Assembly (NCBI GenBank): GCA_002358555.1 | Contig: DEPC01000112.1 | Location: forward strand, 1 to 10,585 | Length of the DNA: 10,585 nt | Reading direction: 5' to 3' | Source of the DNA: Hungatella sp. UBA3402 | GTDB lineage: Bacteria > Bacillota > Clostridia > Lachnospirales > Lachnospiraceae | Part shown: positions 1 to 7,205 of the stretch, piece by piece | Layout: every line of letters starts with the position of its first letter | How positions within the stretch are numbered: position 1 is the stretch's first letter | Made by a program: the position numbers and the translations under genes | Notes under the pieces: model-generated | Seen by the model: only the letters and a program-made list of their open reading frames with translations | Database searches by the model: none | Told to the model about the DNA's origin: nothing

Positions 1-109
1 ATAGTCACCACTACGCTATCATAAATCTCTCTTGCAGGTCTGCATAATTAGTCTAAATGTCAAGTGGTCAATCTGCATCAGAAACTTCACTCCCCTTATT
101 CCAAGCATA

Positions 110-146
110 GCAAATCGGGAAAGGTAACTTTCTTTCGCCGATTTGC
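110..146. repeat. Stem-loop downstream of ftsH
   Basis: Nine-base arms GCAAATCGG (110-118) and CCGATTTGC (138-146) are perfect inverted repeats. Inside them GAAAG (119-123) and CTTTC (128-132) can pair around a GTAA loop, leaving a five-base bulge on one side. The structure lies 14 bases past the ftsH stop on the minus strand, where a terminator is expected, but no T-run follows in that direction. It may be a Rho-type or processing hairpin instead. The rest of 1-159 shows no convincing gene or promoter. Confidence 0.5.
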
Positions 147-159
147 GTGAACTTAACCA

Positions 160-2013
160 TTACTCTTTTCCCACATTCAAAATCTCCATAAATTCTTCCC
201 CAGTAATTGTCTCCTTTTCGAGCAAGTAAGCTGCAATCTCATGCAATTTCTCCTGGTTTTCTTTTAGAATCTCTGTAGCTTTATCATAGGCATCTCCTAC
301 CAGCTTTACAACCTCTTCATCAATAATCTTAGCTGTCTCTGGAGAACATGCTAAAGAAGTATCTCCACCTAGATATTGATTAGTTACGGTTTCTAAAGCA
401 ACCATTCCAAATTGCTGACTCATTCCATATCGAGTCACCATCGCACGAGCCAGTTTGGTTGCCTGCTCAATATCATTGGCAGCCCCTGTGGTGATAGAGT
501 GAAAAATCAATTCTTCTGCTGCCCGTCCCCCTGTAAAGGTAACAATCTTATTAAATGCTTCTTCTTTGCTCATCAAATATCTTTCATCTTTATCTACCTG
601 CATGGTATATCCCAAAGCTCCAGATGTTCTGGGGATAATGGTAATTTTGTGAACGGGAGCTGAATTACTCTGAAATGCCGCTACCATGGCATGTCCTACT
701 TCATGGTAAGCCACAATCTTTTTCTCCTTATTGGTAACTCCAGAATCTTTTCTCTGGTATCCTGCAATAACCACTTCTACACTTTCTTCCAAATCCTGCT
801 GTCCTACTACATTCCGTCCCATGCGGACTGCCCGCAGAGCAGCTTCATTGATAATATTAGCCAGTTCTGCACCACTAGCTCCAGAAGTTGCCCTTGCAAC
901 TTCATGGTAACTCACACTATCATCCATCTTTACATTCTTACCATGAACCTTAAGAATTGCCTCTCTCCCTTTTAAATCTGGCAATTCCACTGGAATTCTT
1001 CTGTCAAAACGTCCTGGTCTAAGAAGTGCTGGGTCTAGAGATTCTGGTCTATTGGTAGCGGCTAGAATTACTACACCTTTTCGTCCATCAAAACCGTCCA
1101 TCTCTGCCAAAAGCTGATTTAAAGTCTGTTCTCTCTCATCATTGCCTGAAATTCCTCCTCCATCACGCTTTTTACCAATGGTATCAATTTCATCAATGAA
1201 TACAATACAGGGAGCTTTATCGTTAGCCTGTTTAAATAAATCCCGAACCTTTGCAGCACCCATTCCTACAAACATTTCCACAAACTCAGAACCAGAGATA
1301 GAGAAGAACGGAACCTTTGCCTCCCCTGCCACAGCCTTGGCAAGCAAGGTTTTTCCTGTTCCAGGAGGGCCTACCAACAATGCCCCTTTGGGCAGAGTTG
1401 CACCAATATCTGAATATTTTTGAGGATTGTGAAGAAAATCTACAATCTCCTTTAAGGCTTCTTTTGCCTCCTCCTGACCTGCCACATCTCGAAATGTCTT
1501 TCCTGTCTCAGATTCAGCGTAAATCTTGGCATTAGACTTTCCAAAAGTCATAGCATTGCCACCCATTTTTTTCTGTAACTGTCTGGATAATACCTGACCT
1601 ATAATAACAAACAGAAGAATGGGAAATACCCATGATATCAAAATAGAGATAAATGGAGAAGTTGGCTCTATAATTTCTTCTGAAAATGGAATCTCATTTT
1701 CTCTCAACACTTTTGTCAAATCTTCATCTGGCCAATTTCCTGTCTTATACCATTTAATTTCATCTTCTCCTAAGATATTTTTCTGTCCTGTTCTGGCAAG
1801 AAAAGTAAGTTGCTGCTCATTTCTTGCCACCTGAACAATGCTGCCTTCCTCAACCATATCTCGAAATGTACTATAAGGCACTTCTTGTACGCTTTTTCTT
1901 TGCATACTGGGCATCAAAAATAGATTGATAACCAACATTACAAGCATAACCATGCAATAATAGAAAATAAATGGTCTCCTATTGTTACTCGGTTTTTCTT
2001 CTTTCATCCCCAT
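160..2013 (-). CDS. ftsH: ATP-dependent zinc metalloprotease FtsH
   Basis: This is a membrane-anchored AAA+ protease that extracts and degrades membrane and short-lived cytosolic proteins as a hexamer on the inner face of the membrane. The 617-residue protein has an N-terminal membrane segment (about 14-35), a short outside domain, and a second membrane segment (about 120-141). The AAA module follows: Walker A GPPGTGKT (215-222), pore motif FVG (248-250), Walker B IVFIDEID (270-277), and the second region of homology ending in arginine fingers R335 and R338. The peptidase has HEVGH (437-441), with D514 as the probable third zinc ligand. HEVGH differs from the more common HEAGH but keeps both histidines and the glutamate. 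Length is normal and the gene is intact. The first ATG (2011-2013) is preferred because an AGAGG lies about nine bases upstream; a second ATG two codons in is possible. It overlaps the upstream flavodoxin gene by 10 nt, suggesting translational coupling. Confidence 0.96.
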   Translation of the reverse strand: MGMKEEKPSNNRRPFIFYYCMVMLVMLVINLFLMPSMQRKSVQEVPYSTFRDMVEEGSIVQVARNEQQLTFLARTGQKNILGEDEIKWYKTGNWPDEDLTKVLRENEIPFSEEIIEPTSPFISILISWVFPILLFVIIGQVLSRQLQKKMGGNAMTFGKSNAKIYAESETGKTFRDVAGQEEAKEALKEIVDFLHNPQKYSDIGATLPKGALLVGPPGTGKTLLAKAVAGEAKVPFFSISGSEFVEMFVGMGAAKVRDLFKQANDKAPCIVFIDEIDTIGKKRDGGGISGNDEREQTLNQLLAEMDGFDGRKGVVILAATNRPESLDPALLRPGRFDRRIPVELPDLKGREAILKVHGKNVKMDDSVSYHEVARATSGASGAELANIINEAALRAVRMGRNVVGQQDLEESVEVVIAGYQRKDSGVTNKEKKIVAYHEVGHAMVAAFQSNSAPVHKITIIPRTSGALGYTMQVDKDERYLMSKEEAFNKIVTFTGGRAAEELIFHSITTGAANDIEQATKLARAMVTRYGMSQQFGMVALETVTNQYLGGDTSLACSPETAKIIDEEVVKLVGDAYDKATEILKENQEKLHEIAAYLLEKETITGEEFMEILNVGKE

Positions 2014-2531
2014 AAATTTTTTCCTCTTTCTTTTTCTTGGACAATTCTTTGTGCAAATGTCCTGGCATTTTCCAAATCTTTTTCATCAGGGTGAAGCATA
2101 GCCTCTTCATATGACTGAATCATCTGTCTAATCTGAGGGCTATCCTGTCTCATCTGCATAATTCGATATCGCTCCAATACCTGAGGAACCATACGCCCTG
2201 AGCACAGGAAGGAACCAAGATATCGGTTATCTTCTGGAATCAGAGCCTCCACTCGTTTAGATACCTGTCGACAGTATTCTGGGTCTTCCCCCATACCACA
2301 AGTTCCAAAAAGAGCTACCTGCTTTCCATGGAGTCCTTCGAGAAATTCCATAATCTCTCCCCCACAGATTCCTTTATCATTCCAAAATCCTACAAAGTAG
2401 GTATCTGCCTCCCCCTTTTGTTCCTCTACTCTCTGAATATCCTTGGATTTTCCTGGAAGAGCCTCAAAAATCTCCATGGCAATCTTCTCTGTATTTCCTG
2501 TTCTGCTGCTGTATATTACCAGATATTTCAA
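2004..2531 (-). CDS. Flavodoxin-family protein (BilS-like)
   Basis: This is a 175-residue protein with a single flavodoxin fold. It opens with a beta strand and the FMN phosphate loop SSRTGNT (8-14), the hallmark of flavodoxins that bind FMN as an electron carrier. The segments FVGFWNDKG, ALFGTCG and LGSFLCSGRM resemble the short flavodoxins annotated as BilS, the partner of the bilirubin reductase BilR. No BilR-like reductase is in the window, so that link is family resemblance only. The start is TTG at 2529-2531: AAAGGAG sits ten bases upstream and the protein then begins directly with the expected MKYLVIYSS strand. The stop overlaps the ftsH start by 10 nt, so the two genes form an operon. 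A promoter is visible about 60-85 bases upstream. Flavodoxin family is confident; the electron-transfer partner is unknown. Confidence 0.85.
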   Translation of the reverse strand: MKYLVIYSSRTGNTEKIAMEIFEALPGKSKDIQRVEEQKGEADTYFVGFWNDKGICGGEIMEFLEGLHGKQVALFGTCGMGEDPEYCRQVSKRVEALIPEDNRYLGSFLCSGRMVPQVLERYRIMQMRQDSPQIRQMIQSYEEAMLHPDEKDLENARTFAQRIVQEKERGKNLWG

Positions 2532-2586
2532 TTTGAGACAGCTCCTTTCCCTCCATCTTTGTTAGGCATTCACAAATTCACTCTAA

Positions 2587-2615
2587 ACCATATACTAAAT
2601 TTCTTCACTTTTCAA
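2587..2615 (-). promoter_or_regulatory. Probable promoter of the flavodoxin-ftsH operon
   Basis: On the minus strand a -35 box TTGAAA (2610-2615, five of six consensus bases) is followed after 17 bases by TATGGT (2587-2592, four of six). The leader to the TTG start would be about 50 nt. ACTCTAAA (2580-2587) and its inverted copy TTTAGAGT (2642-2649) flank the promoter. Confidence 0.5.
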
Positions 2616-2667
2616 GTCATATCTCAAAACCTTTATACAAATTTAGAGTCTTTTTAGATTTATCATA

Positions 2668-2713
2668 AAAAAACCAGAAGCAAACCTATCTATAAGGATT
2701 GCTCTGGTTTTTT
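2668..2713 (-). terminator. Rho-independent terminator of the amino acid ABC operon
   Basis: Starting about six bases past the ATPase stop, the minus strand reads a run of A, a stem CCAGAGCAA-type arm, a short AT loop, the complementary arm with two single-base bulges, and seven T (2667-2673 on the plus strand as A). The hairpin is nearly symmetrical, with T6 at 2708-2713 on the other strand, so it could act in both directions. No plus-strand gene approaches it from the left. Confidence 0.88.
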
Positions 2714-2719
2714 AAAATA

Positions 2720-3460
2720 TCATAACACTTTACTCAAAAAGTTTTTCAGTCTCTCATTTTTAGGATGTGCAAAAAACTCCTCTGGTACATTTTCCTCCAC
2801 AAAATAACCATCATCCATAAACATAACTCTGGTAGCCACTTCTCTGGCAAACCCCATCTCATGAGTTACAACTACCATTGTCATATGCTCCTTGGCTAAA
2901 TCTCTCATAACATTTAGTACTTCACCCACCATCTCTGGGTCAAGAGCAGAAGTAGGCTCGTCAAAAAGCATGACTTCTGGCTTCATGCACAAGGCACGGA
3001 CAATGGCAATTCTTTGCTTCTGTCCGCCTGAAAGCTGGTTTGGATAAGCTTGCGCCCTGTCTGCTAATCCTACCCGTTCCAAAAGTTTCATTGCTTCTTG
3101 TTCTGCCTCTTTTTGCTCCCTTTTCTGTAGCTTCATAGGCGCAATCGTCAAATTTTTCATAATGGTCATATGAGGAAATAAATTAAACTGCTGAAAGACC
3201 ATTCCCATCTTTTGACGATGCTTATCAATATCTGTTTTATGATTTGTGATATCAACACCTTCAAACAATATTTTTCCCAATGTAGGCTCTTCCAAGCGAT
3301 TTAAGCAGCGTAAAAATGTACTTTTTCCAGAGCCAGAAGGTCCGATAACACAGACCACATCACCTTTATGGATGTCCACATTAATATCTTTTAAAACCTG
3401 TAAATCTTGAAAGCTTTTCCCCAGATGCTGTACTTGAATCAATGGATTATTAGTGGTCAC
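2720..3460 (-). CDS. Polar amino acid ABC transporter ATP-binding protein (GlnQ/HisP type)
   Basis: This ATPase powers amino acid import by a type I ABC importer at the cytoplasmic face of the membrane. The 246-residue protein is typical for the family. It shows Walker A GPSGSGKS (40-47), Q-loop glutamine around 90-91, signature LSGGQ (143-147), Walker B VMLFDEPT (163-170) with catalytic E168, D-loop SALD (171-174) and switch histidine H200. After the signature the usual RIAIARAL is RIAIVRAL, a conservative change. I place the start at GTG 3458-3460: GGAGAGGAGG lies ten bases upstream, and the protein then begins a few residues before the first strand. A longer frame reaches TTG at 3491-3493 but has no ribosome binding site and lies deeper in the permease. 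With the GTG, the overlap with the permease gene is 11 nt. It is the last gene of the operon, followed at once by a terminator. Confidence 0.95.
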   Translation of the reverse strand: MTTNNPLIQVQHLGKSFQDLQVLKDINVDIHKGDVVCVIGPSGSGKSTFLRCLNRLEEPTLGKILFEGVDITNHKTDIDKHRQKMGMVFQQFNLFPHMTIMKNLTIAPMKLQKREQKEAEQEAMKLLERVGLADRAQAYPNQLSGGQKQRIAIVRALCMKPEVMLFDEPTSALDPEMVGEVLNVMRDLAKEHMTMVVVTHEMGFAREVATRVMFMDDGYFVEENVPEEFFAHPKNERLKNFLSKVL

Positions 3461-4139
3461 TGCTTCTGAGCCTCCTCTCCAGCCTCTGTACAAAATAGGT
3501 GAATATCATCACCATTACAAGATAAATAAGGGCTGCTGCCATCAGAGGCATAAAAGCACTGAAAGTACGGCTTCTGATGATATCTGCCCCTTTCGTCAAA
3601 TCTTGTACTGCAAGATATCCGGCTACAGAGGTTTCCTTCAACAATACAATAAATTCATTGCCAAGAGCCGGAAGTACGTTTTTAAAAGCTTGAGGCATAA
3701 TGATATAAAACATTGTCTGAGGATAATTGAAACCTAAACTGCGTCCTGCCTCAAACTGCCCATTGTCAATGGACATAATCCCACTTCGGAATATCTCCGC
3801 TACATAGGCACCAGAATTTATCCCAAATGCCAGTACTGACGCAAATACTTTATCAATCCTCACAGAGCCGAACACAACAAAATAAAGAATCATAAGCTGA
3901 ATCAACACCGGAGTTCCCCTTATCACAGTCAGATAAATCCGGCACAATAAATCCAATAGCTTTAATTTATGGGTTTTCTCATAGGTAGAACGGATAATCG
4001 CTACCAGAAATCCCAGGGCAATGCCCAACAGCACTGCAAAAAATGTAATTTTTATGGTATTGCCCAAACCATCCACAATATATCGCCAACGGTCATCCTC
4101 TATAAAATTCTGATAAAAATCCGCTTTAAATTTGCTCAT
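3450..4139 (-). CDS. Polar amino acid ABC transporter permease (HisM/GlnP family)
   Basis: This 229-residue inner-membrane subunit forms the amino acid channel, presumably as a homodimer because only one permease gene is present. Hydrophobic segments lie at about 27-49, 75-93, 97-115, 142-170 (in part) and 198-218. The permease signature is clear: an EAGRSLG segment (130-136) followed by MPQAFKNVLPALGNEF, the EAA loop that docks on the ATPase. Other family hallmarks are GLGNTIKIT near residue 24 and RGTPVLIQ at 74-81. ATG at 4137-4139 is preceded by AGGGG about nine bases upstream. The gene lies 68 nt after the binding-protein gene and overlaps the ATPase gene by 11 nt, so the three are one operon and the last two are probably translationally coupled. 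Confidence 0.95.
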   Translation of the reverse strand: MSKFKADFYQNFIEDDRWRYIVDGLGNTIKITFFAVLLGIALGFLVAIIRSTYEKTHKLKLLDLLCRIYLTVIRGTPVLIQLMILYFVVFGSVRIDKVFASVLAFGINSGAYVAEIFRSGIMSIDNGQFEAGRSLGFNYPQTMFYIIMPQAFKNVLPALGNEFIVLLKETSVAGYLAVQDLTKGADIIRSRTFSAFMPLMAAALIYLVMVMIFTYFVQRLERRLRSSDH

Positions 4140-4207
4140 CCTATCTGTCCCCTATTATTTTGTATTCTAATTGTTCAGACCCCTGAAACCATTCCTTTGC
4201 TCTTGTC

Positions 4208-5044
4208 CTATTCTGCGGAAATATATTTATCAATGATTGCCTGTAATTCTCCAGATTCCTTTAACTCAGCTAAAGCTTTGTTTACTTTTTCCAGAAGCTC
4301 TGTATTCCCCTTTTTGACTGCAATCGCATATTCTTCCACGGTCAAAGCTTCATCAAGAATCTTGATCCCCTCGTTCTGGGAAACAAATACTTTTGCTGGC
4401 TCTTTATCAATTACCACAGCATCAATCTTGCCTTGAAGCATAGCTTGAACTGCCTCAAATCCTTTATTGTAGCGCTCAATGGTAGCACCCTGCTCTTCAT
4501 AATCAGAAGCATAGATATCACCAGTTGTCCCTAGCTGTACGCCGATATATTTTCCTGCCAAGTCATCTGACTTTGTAATATCGCTATCTTCTTTTACAAT
4601 GATTACCTGGGAAGCCGTTGTATAAGGGTCTGTAAAATCTACATTTTTCAGTCTATCTTCATCAACAGTCATACCAGCAATGCCCAAATGTGCCTTTCCT
4701 GACTGAAGCTCTGGGATAATAGAATCAAAGGCAATATCTTCAATCTCCAGAGTCATACCCAACTTTTCTGCAATAGCCTTGGCAACATCCACATCAATTC
4801 CTACAATGTCACCGCCATCATGGTATTCATATGGAGGGAATTCTGCGTTGGTGGCCATAACTAGCACATTGTCTACTCCTGCTTCATTAGTATTCTCTCC
4901 ACTGGAATCTACTGCTGTTGTCTCTGTTCCACCTGCCGTTGTTGTTTCTGCCCCTGTTGATGTGTCAGATGTGGAAGAGCCACATCCAAGCAAGGATCCA
5001 GCCATCATAGATGCCATTACCATTGCAATTACAGTTTTTTTCAT
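4208..5044 (-). CDS. Amino acid ABC transporter substrate-binding lipoprotein
   Basis: This is a family 3 solute-binding lipoprotein that captures an amino acid outside the cell and delivers it to the permease. The start is ATG 5042-5044, with AGGAGG nine bases upstream; a longer frame to 5077 adds an unlikely MQCIYMRRIII before the signal. The 278-residue protein opens with a lysine-led signal peptide and the lipobox LLGC with C21 as the lipidated residue. A Ser/Thr/Gly/Glu-rich tether (about 22-60) follows. The mature domain begins DNVLVMATNAEFPPYEY, then shows GIDVDVAKAIAEKLG, the family 3 signature, and DRLKNVDFTDPY, whose arginine normally holds the ligand carboxylate. These features say amino acid; which one cannot be told from sequence. 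It is the first gene of the operon, behind a strong promoter and an 18-bp palindrome that probably acts as an operator. Confidence 0.94.
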   Translation of the reverse strand: MKKTVIAMVMASMMAGSLLGCGSSTSDTSTGAETTTAGGTETTAVDSSGENTNEAGVDNVLVMATNAEFPPYEYHDGGDIVGIDVDVAKAIAEKLGMTLEIEDIAFDSIIPELQSGKAHLGIAGMTVDEDRLKNVDFTDPYTTASQVIIVKEDSDITKSDDLAGKYIGVQLGTTGDIYASDYEEQGATIERYNKGFEAVQAMLQGKIDAVVIDKEPAKVFVSQNEGIKILDEALTVEEYAIAVKKGNTELLEKVNKALAELKESGELQAIIDKYISAE

Positions 5045-5065
5045 AATTATTATCCTCCTCATATA

Positions 5066-5083
5066 TATACATTGCAATGTATA
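5066..5083. promoter_or_regulatory. 18-bp perfect palindrome in the ABC operon leader
   Basis: TATACATTGCAATGTATA at 5066-5083 is a perfect palindrome with no spacer, centred between 5074 and 5075. It lies just upstream of the ribosome binding site of the binding-protein gene and downstream of the predicted promoter. Half-sites of the same word recur at 5118-5127, around 5133-5139 and around 5203-5209. This is the form expected of an operator for a dimeric repressor. I do not recognise the regulator. Confidence 0.6.
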
Positions 5084-5136
5084 AACTATAAATTAAAATC
5101 AAGAGATACTTAGAGGGTATACATTGCTAGTAATAC

Positions 5137-5164
5137 ATTATATAACATTTTTCAAATTTATCAA
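5137..5164 (-). promoter_or_regulatory. Promoter of the amino acid ABC operon
   Basis: On the minus strand TTGATA (5159-5164, five of six) is followed after 16 bases by a perfect TATAAT (5137-5142). Transcription would start near 5130, giving a leader of about 85 nt. Two ATACATT motifs overlap the -10 and the start region (5119-5125 and 5133-5139), so a protein bound there would block RNA polymerase. Confidence 0.7.
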
Positions 5165-5278
5165 GTAAAAGTTTTATCTTGTTTTATAATACAATCCATG
5201 CAATACATTCAAAAATCTCTCCAGAAATGTTATAGCCTATCTAAATTGCAGCAGTTTTTCTTCCACAATCTGTCATTA

Positions 5279-5315
5279 TTTATGCATTGATTTTGCATAA
5301 AATTTAGGGTATACT
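5279..5315 (+). promoter_or_regulatory. Promoter with overlapping inverted repeat, upstream of the TMEM164/YwaF-like gene
   Basis: TTGATT (5287-5292) and TATACT (5310-5315, five of six) are separated by 17 bases. The -35 box lies inside a perfect inverted repeat, TTTATGCA (5279-5286) and TGCATAAA (5294-5301), with a seven-base gap. A dimer bound to the dyad would cover the -35 element, so repression is the natural reading. Predicted transcription starts near 5322. Confidence 0.65.
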
Positions 5316-5373
5316 TTTTGTGATAGAAAAAGACAAAAGAGAATTCTTGAAAAATAGCGAGGAATTTTGTGAT

Positions 5374-6171
5374 ATGCTTCTTGATATCTTACTTTCTATA
5401 GCTCACAATTTGATACAAAAAACTGCATGGCCCATGGAGCCTCCTACCCCATGGTCTTCTTTTCATATCATTTTTTCTTTATGTGGTTTATTTGTCGCTG
5501 GAATACTGGCAATTTTTCTATCAAATTATTATGCCTCTAAAACAGAAATATCCTTACCAGGAACTCAAATTCTGTGGATATGCGGCCTTATCTTAGCAGT
5601 AAGTGAAATTTACAAACAACTTTTTTTATATGAGATTGTAAATCAAAACCATTATAACTGGTGGTATTTCCCTTTTCAGCTATGCAGTACTCCAATGTAC
5701 CTATGTCTACTGTTTCCTGTATTTTCTGTCAGACTTCAAAAAGCTGCTGCTGTTTACTTAGAATCTTTTGGATTTTTAGGGGGAATTATGGCTTTAGCAG
5801 AACCTTCTGGCCTTATGCATCCTTATTGGATTTTGACTCTCCATGGGTTTTTATGGCATATCCTTTTGATTTTTCTTGGGTTTTTTTGTACTGGACTTAA
5901 CCTTTCAAAAAAAGAAGAGGGAGTCTTTTCTGATTCCCTCGCTCTGTTTTTTATCTTTTGTTTTATTGCCACCTTAATCAATATATTTACTAGAGGAAAA
6001 TCAGATATGTTTTATATCTCCCCCTATTATCCAATCACTCAGATAGTATTTCGTCAAATCTCCTTAACTTGTGGAATTCTCCCAGGAATTATAAGCTACT
6101 TGCTTTCGATATGTGTAGGAGCATTCTTCTGTTACAAACTGCTAACTGCTATCTTCCAAAAACAAAGCTAA
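5374..6171 (+). CDS. Multi-pass membrane protein, YwaF / TMEM164-like
   Basis: This is a 265-residue integral membrane protein with about six or seven hydrophobic segments (roughly 30-50, 65-88, 100-117, 125-143, 152-173, 187-205 and 232-255). The segment YNWWYFPFQLCSTPMYLCL and the later LTLHGFLWH resemble the YwaF / TIGR02206 / TMEM164 family. Mammalian TMEM164 is a lipid acyltransferase with an essential cysteine. Here C104 in FQLCST and H157 or H162 are the candidate active residues, though acyltransferase activity is inference. The frame extends upstream to GTG 5320, but the predicted transcription start is near 5322, so ATG 5374 with GAGG eleven bases upstream is the better start. The gene is monocistronic and its stop faces the deacetylase gene with an 11-nt gap. 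No terminator is apparent between them. Confidence 0.7.
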   Translation: MLLDILLSIAHNLIQKTAWPMEPPTPWSSFHIIFSLCGLFVAGILAIFLSNYYASKTEISLPGTQILWICGLILAVSEIYKQLFLYEIVNQNHYNWWYFPFQLCSTPMYLCLLFPVFSVRLQKAAAVYLESFGFLGGIMALAEPSGLMHPYWILTLHGFLWHILLIFLGFFCTGLNLSKKEEGVFSDSLALFFIFCFIATLINIFTRGKSDMFYISPYYPITQIVFRQISLTCGILPGIISYLLSICVGAFFCYKLLTAIFQKQS

Positions 6172-6182
6172 TCTACTTATCC

Positions 6183-7205
6183 CTATGGCCGAAAAGCACT
6201 GTAAACAACTCCATTTTGAAGCCCTCCCCGATACTGGGCCATTTCACTGACAGTTACTAGCTGATATCCTTGTTCCACTAAAGCTGGAATAATCTGCAGT
6301 GCAGCATCTCCAGTTGGATTATATAATTCATGCATCAATACAATATCTCCATCTCGAACAGTTCCAAGAACTTTATCAACCGTACTCTTGGCATCTCTTG
6401 TCTTCCAATCTAGAGTATCAATGCTCCACATGATAATAGGAGCATTTACATTTGCAAGAACAATAGCATTTTTATTGCCTCCAGGCAGACGGACTGTGGC
6501 AGGGGCTGTACCACTGGCAGCTAAAATAGCCTCGCTGCCTTTATTAACCTGATATTGAATTTCTCCAGCTCCCAGTTTATTTAAGTATTTGTGCTCATAA
6601 GTATGATTTCCAATCTCATGGCCTTCTGCTACCATACGTTGCATCTCTGTCTGATAGGCCGCACATCGACTACCTACTACATAAAAGGTTACTTTTGCTC
6701 CATACTGTGCTGCACAGTCCATAATTCGGTTTCCTACTGGAGCATAGGGACCATCATCAAATGTCAAAGCTACCATAGGTCGATTAGGGTCAATCACCCG
6801 TCCTGTTGTCACCTGATTTTGTGTTGTTGTATCTGTCTCCTGAACAGCAACTGGTTCCTGACTTGAAGTTGTGTCTATTCCCTGAATGTTTGTCTGCTCT
6901 TGCGTGGAAATTTCATTTTCACTTTGGTCTTCTGCCCCAATCGTCTCTTGCATTCCTGGTCCCTCTATATATTCTGGCTGTTCATTTTCTTCTGTCTTGA
7001 TTCCAGTTTTCTCTGATACTGCCCCATTTTCATCTATCCACCGAGCTACTCCTGGTCCCTTATTCATATCAATCCATTGACTGTGAATTCTTTGTTGGCC
7101 ACTTCTTACTTCCGCCATTACTGGCTTTGCCCAAGCCAAAGTTAATGTTGCTGTCACAACACAAATCATCATTGACACTATCCTTTTTTTCCTTATCATA
7201 CTCAT
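6183..7205 (-). CDS. Secreted polysaccharide deacetylase (NodB domain)
   Basis: This is an extracellular carbohydrate esterase family 4 enzyme that removes N-acetyl (or O-acetyl) groups from a polymer, in Gram-positives most often peptidoglycan. The 340-residue protein has a signal peptide with a likely cleavage after VMA (29-31). A Glu/Gln/Thr-rich low-complexity linker runs to about 140, probably spanning the wall. The NodB domain (about 143-325) has all five motifs: TFDDGP (148-153, base D150 and metal ligand D151), HTYEH (201-205, zinc histidines), RLPGG (239-243), DTLDW (263-267) and LMH with H292. All catalytic residues are present, so it should be active. ATG 7203-7205 has GGGGAGG five bases upstream; a second ATG two codons on is equally compatible. 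It is transcribed alone, convergent with the YwaF-like gene. Whether the substrate is peptidoglycan or another glycan is not decided by the sequence. Confidence 0.93.
   Translation of the reverse strand: MSMIRKKRIVSMMICVVTATLTLAWAKPVMAEVRSGQQRIHSQWIDMNKGPGVARWIDENGAVSEKTGIKTEENEQPEYIEGPGMQETIGAEDQSENEISTQEQTNIQGIDTTSSQEPVAVQETDTTTQNQVTTGRVIDPNRPMVALTFDDGPYAPVGNRIMDCAAQYGAKVTFYVVGSRCAAYQTEMQRMVAEGHEIGNHTYEHKYLNKLGAGEIQYQVNKGSEAILAASGTAPATVRLPGGNKNAIVLANVNAPIIMWSIDTLDWKTRDAKSTVDKVLGTVRDGDIVLMHELYNPTGDAALQIIPALVEQGYQLVTVSEMAQYRGGLQNGVVYSAFRP

Noticed and set aside
20..90. TTGACC and TTGACA boxes on the minus strand near the left edge as a promoter
   Set aside because: No acceptable -10 box lies 16-18 bases downstream of either one, and no gene follows inside the window.
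412..1834. Several plus-strand open frames of 71-94 codons across ftsH
   Set aside because: They lie wholly inside an intact FtsH gene on the other strand, have odd composition (Ser, Phe, Cys, Pro-rich) and lack family resemblance; they are shadows.
3969..4436. 155-codon plus-strand frame across the permease and binding-protein genes
   Set aside because: It spans the ends of two confirmed minus-strand genes and has no ribosome binding site or recognisable domain.
4779..5084. 101-codon plus-strand frame over the binding-protein signal peptide
   Set aside because: It is the complement of the Ser/Thr-rich tether and signal sequence; the valine and isoleucine runs come from that low-complexity coding.
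5320..5373. GTG start at 5320 for the YwaF-like protein
   Set aside because: The predicted transcription start is near 5322 and no ribosome binding site precedes the GTG; ATG 5374 has one.
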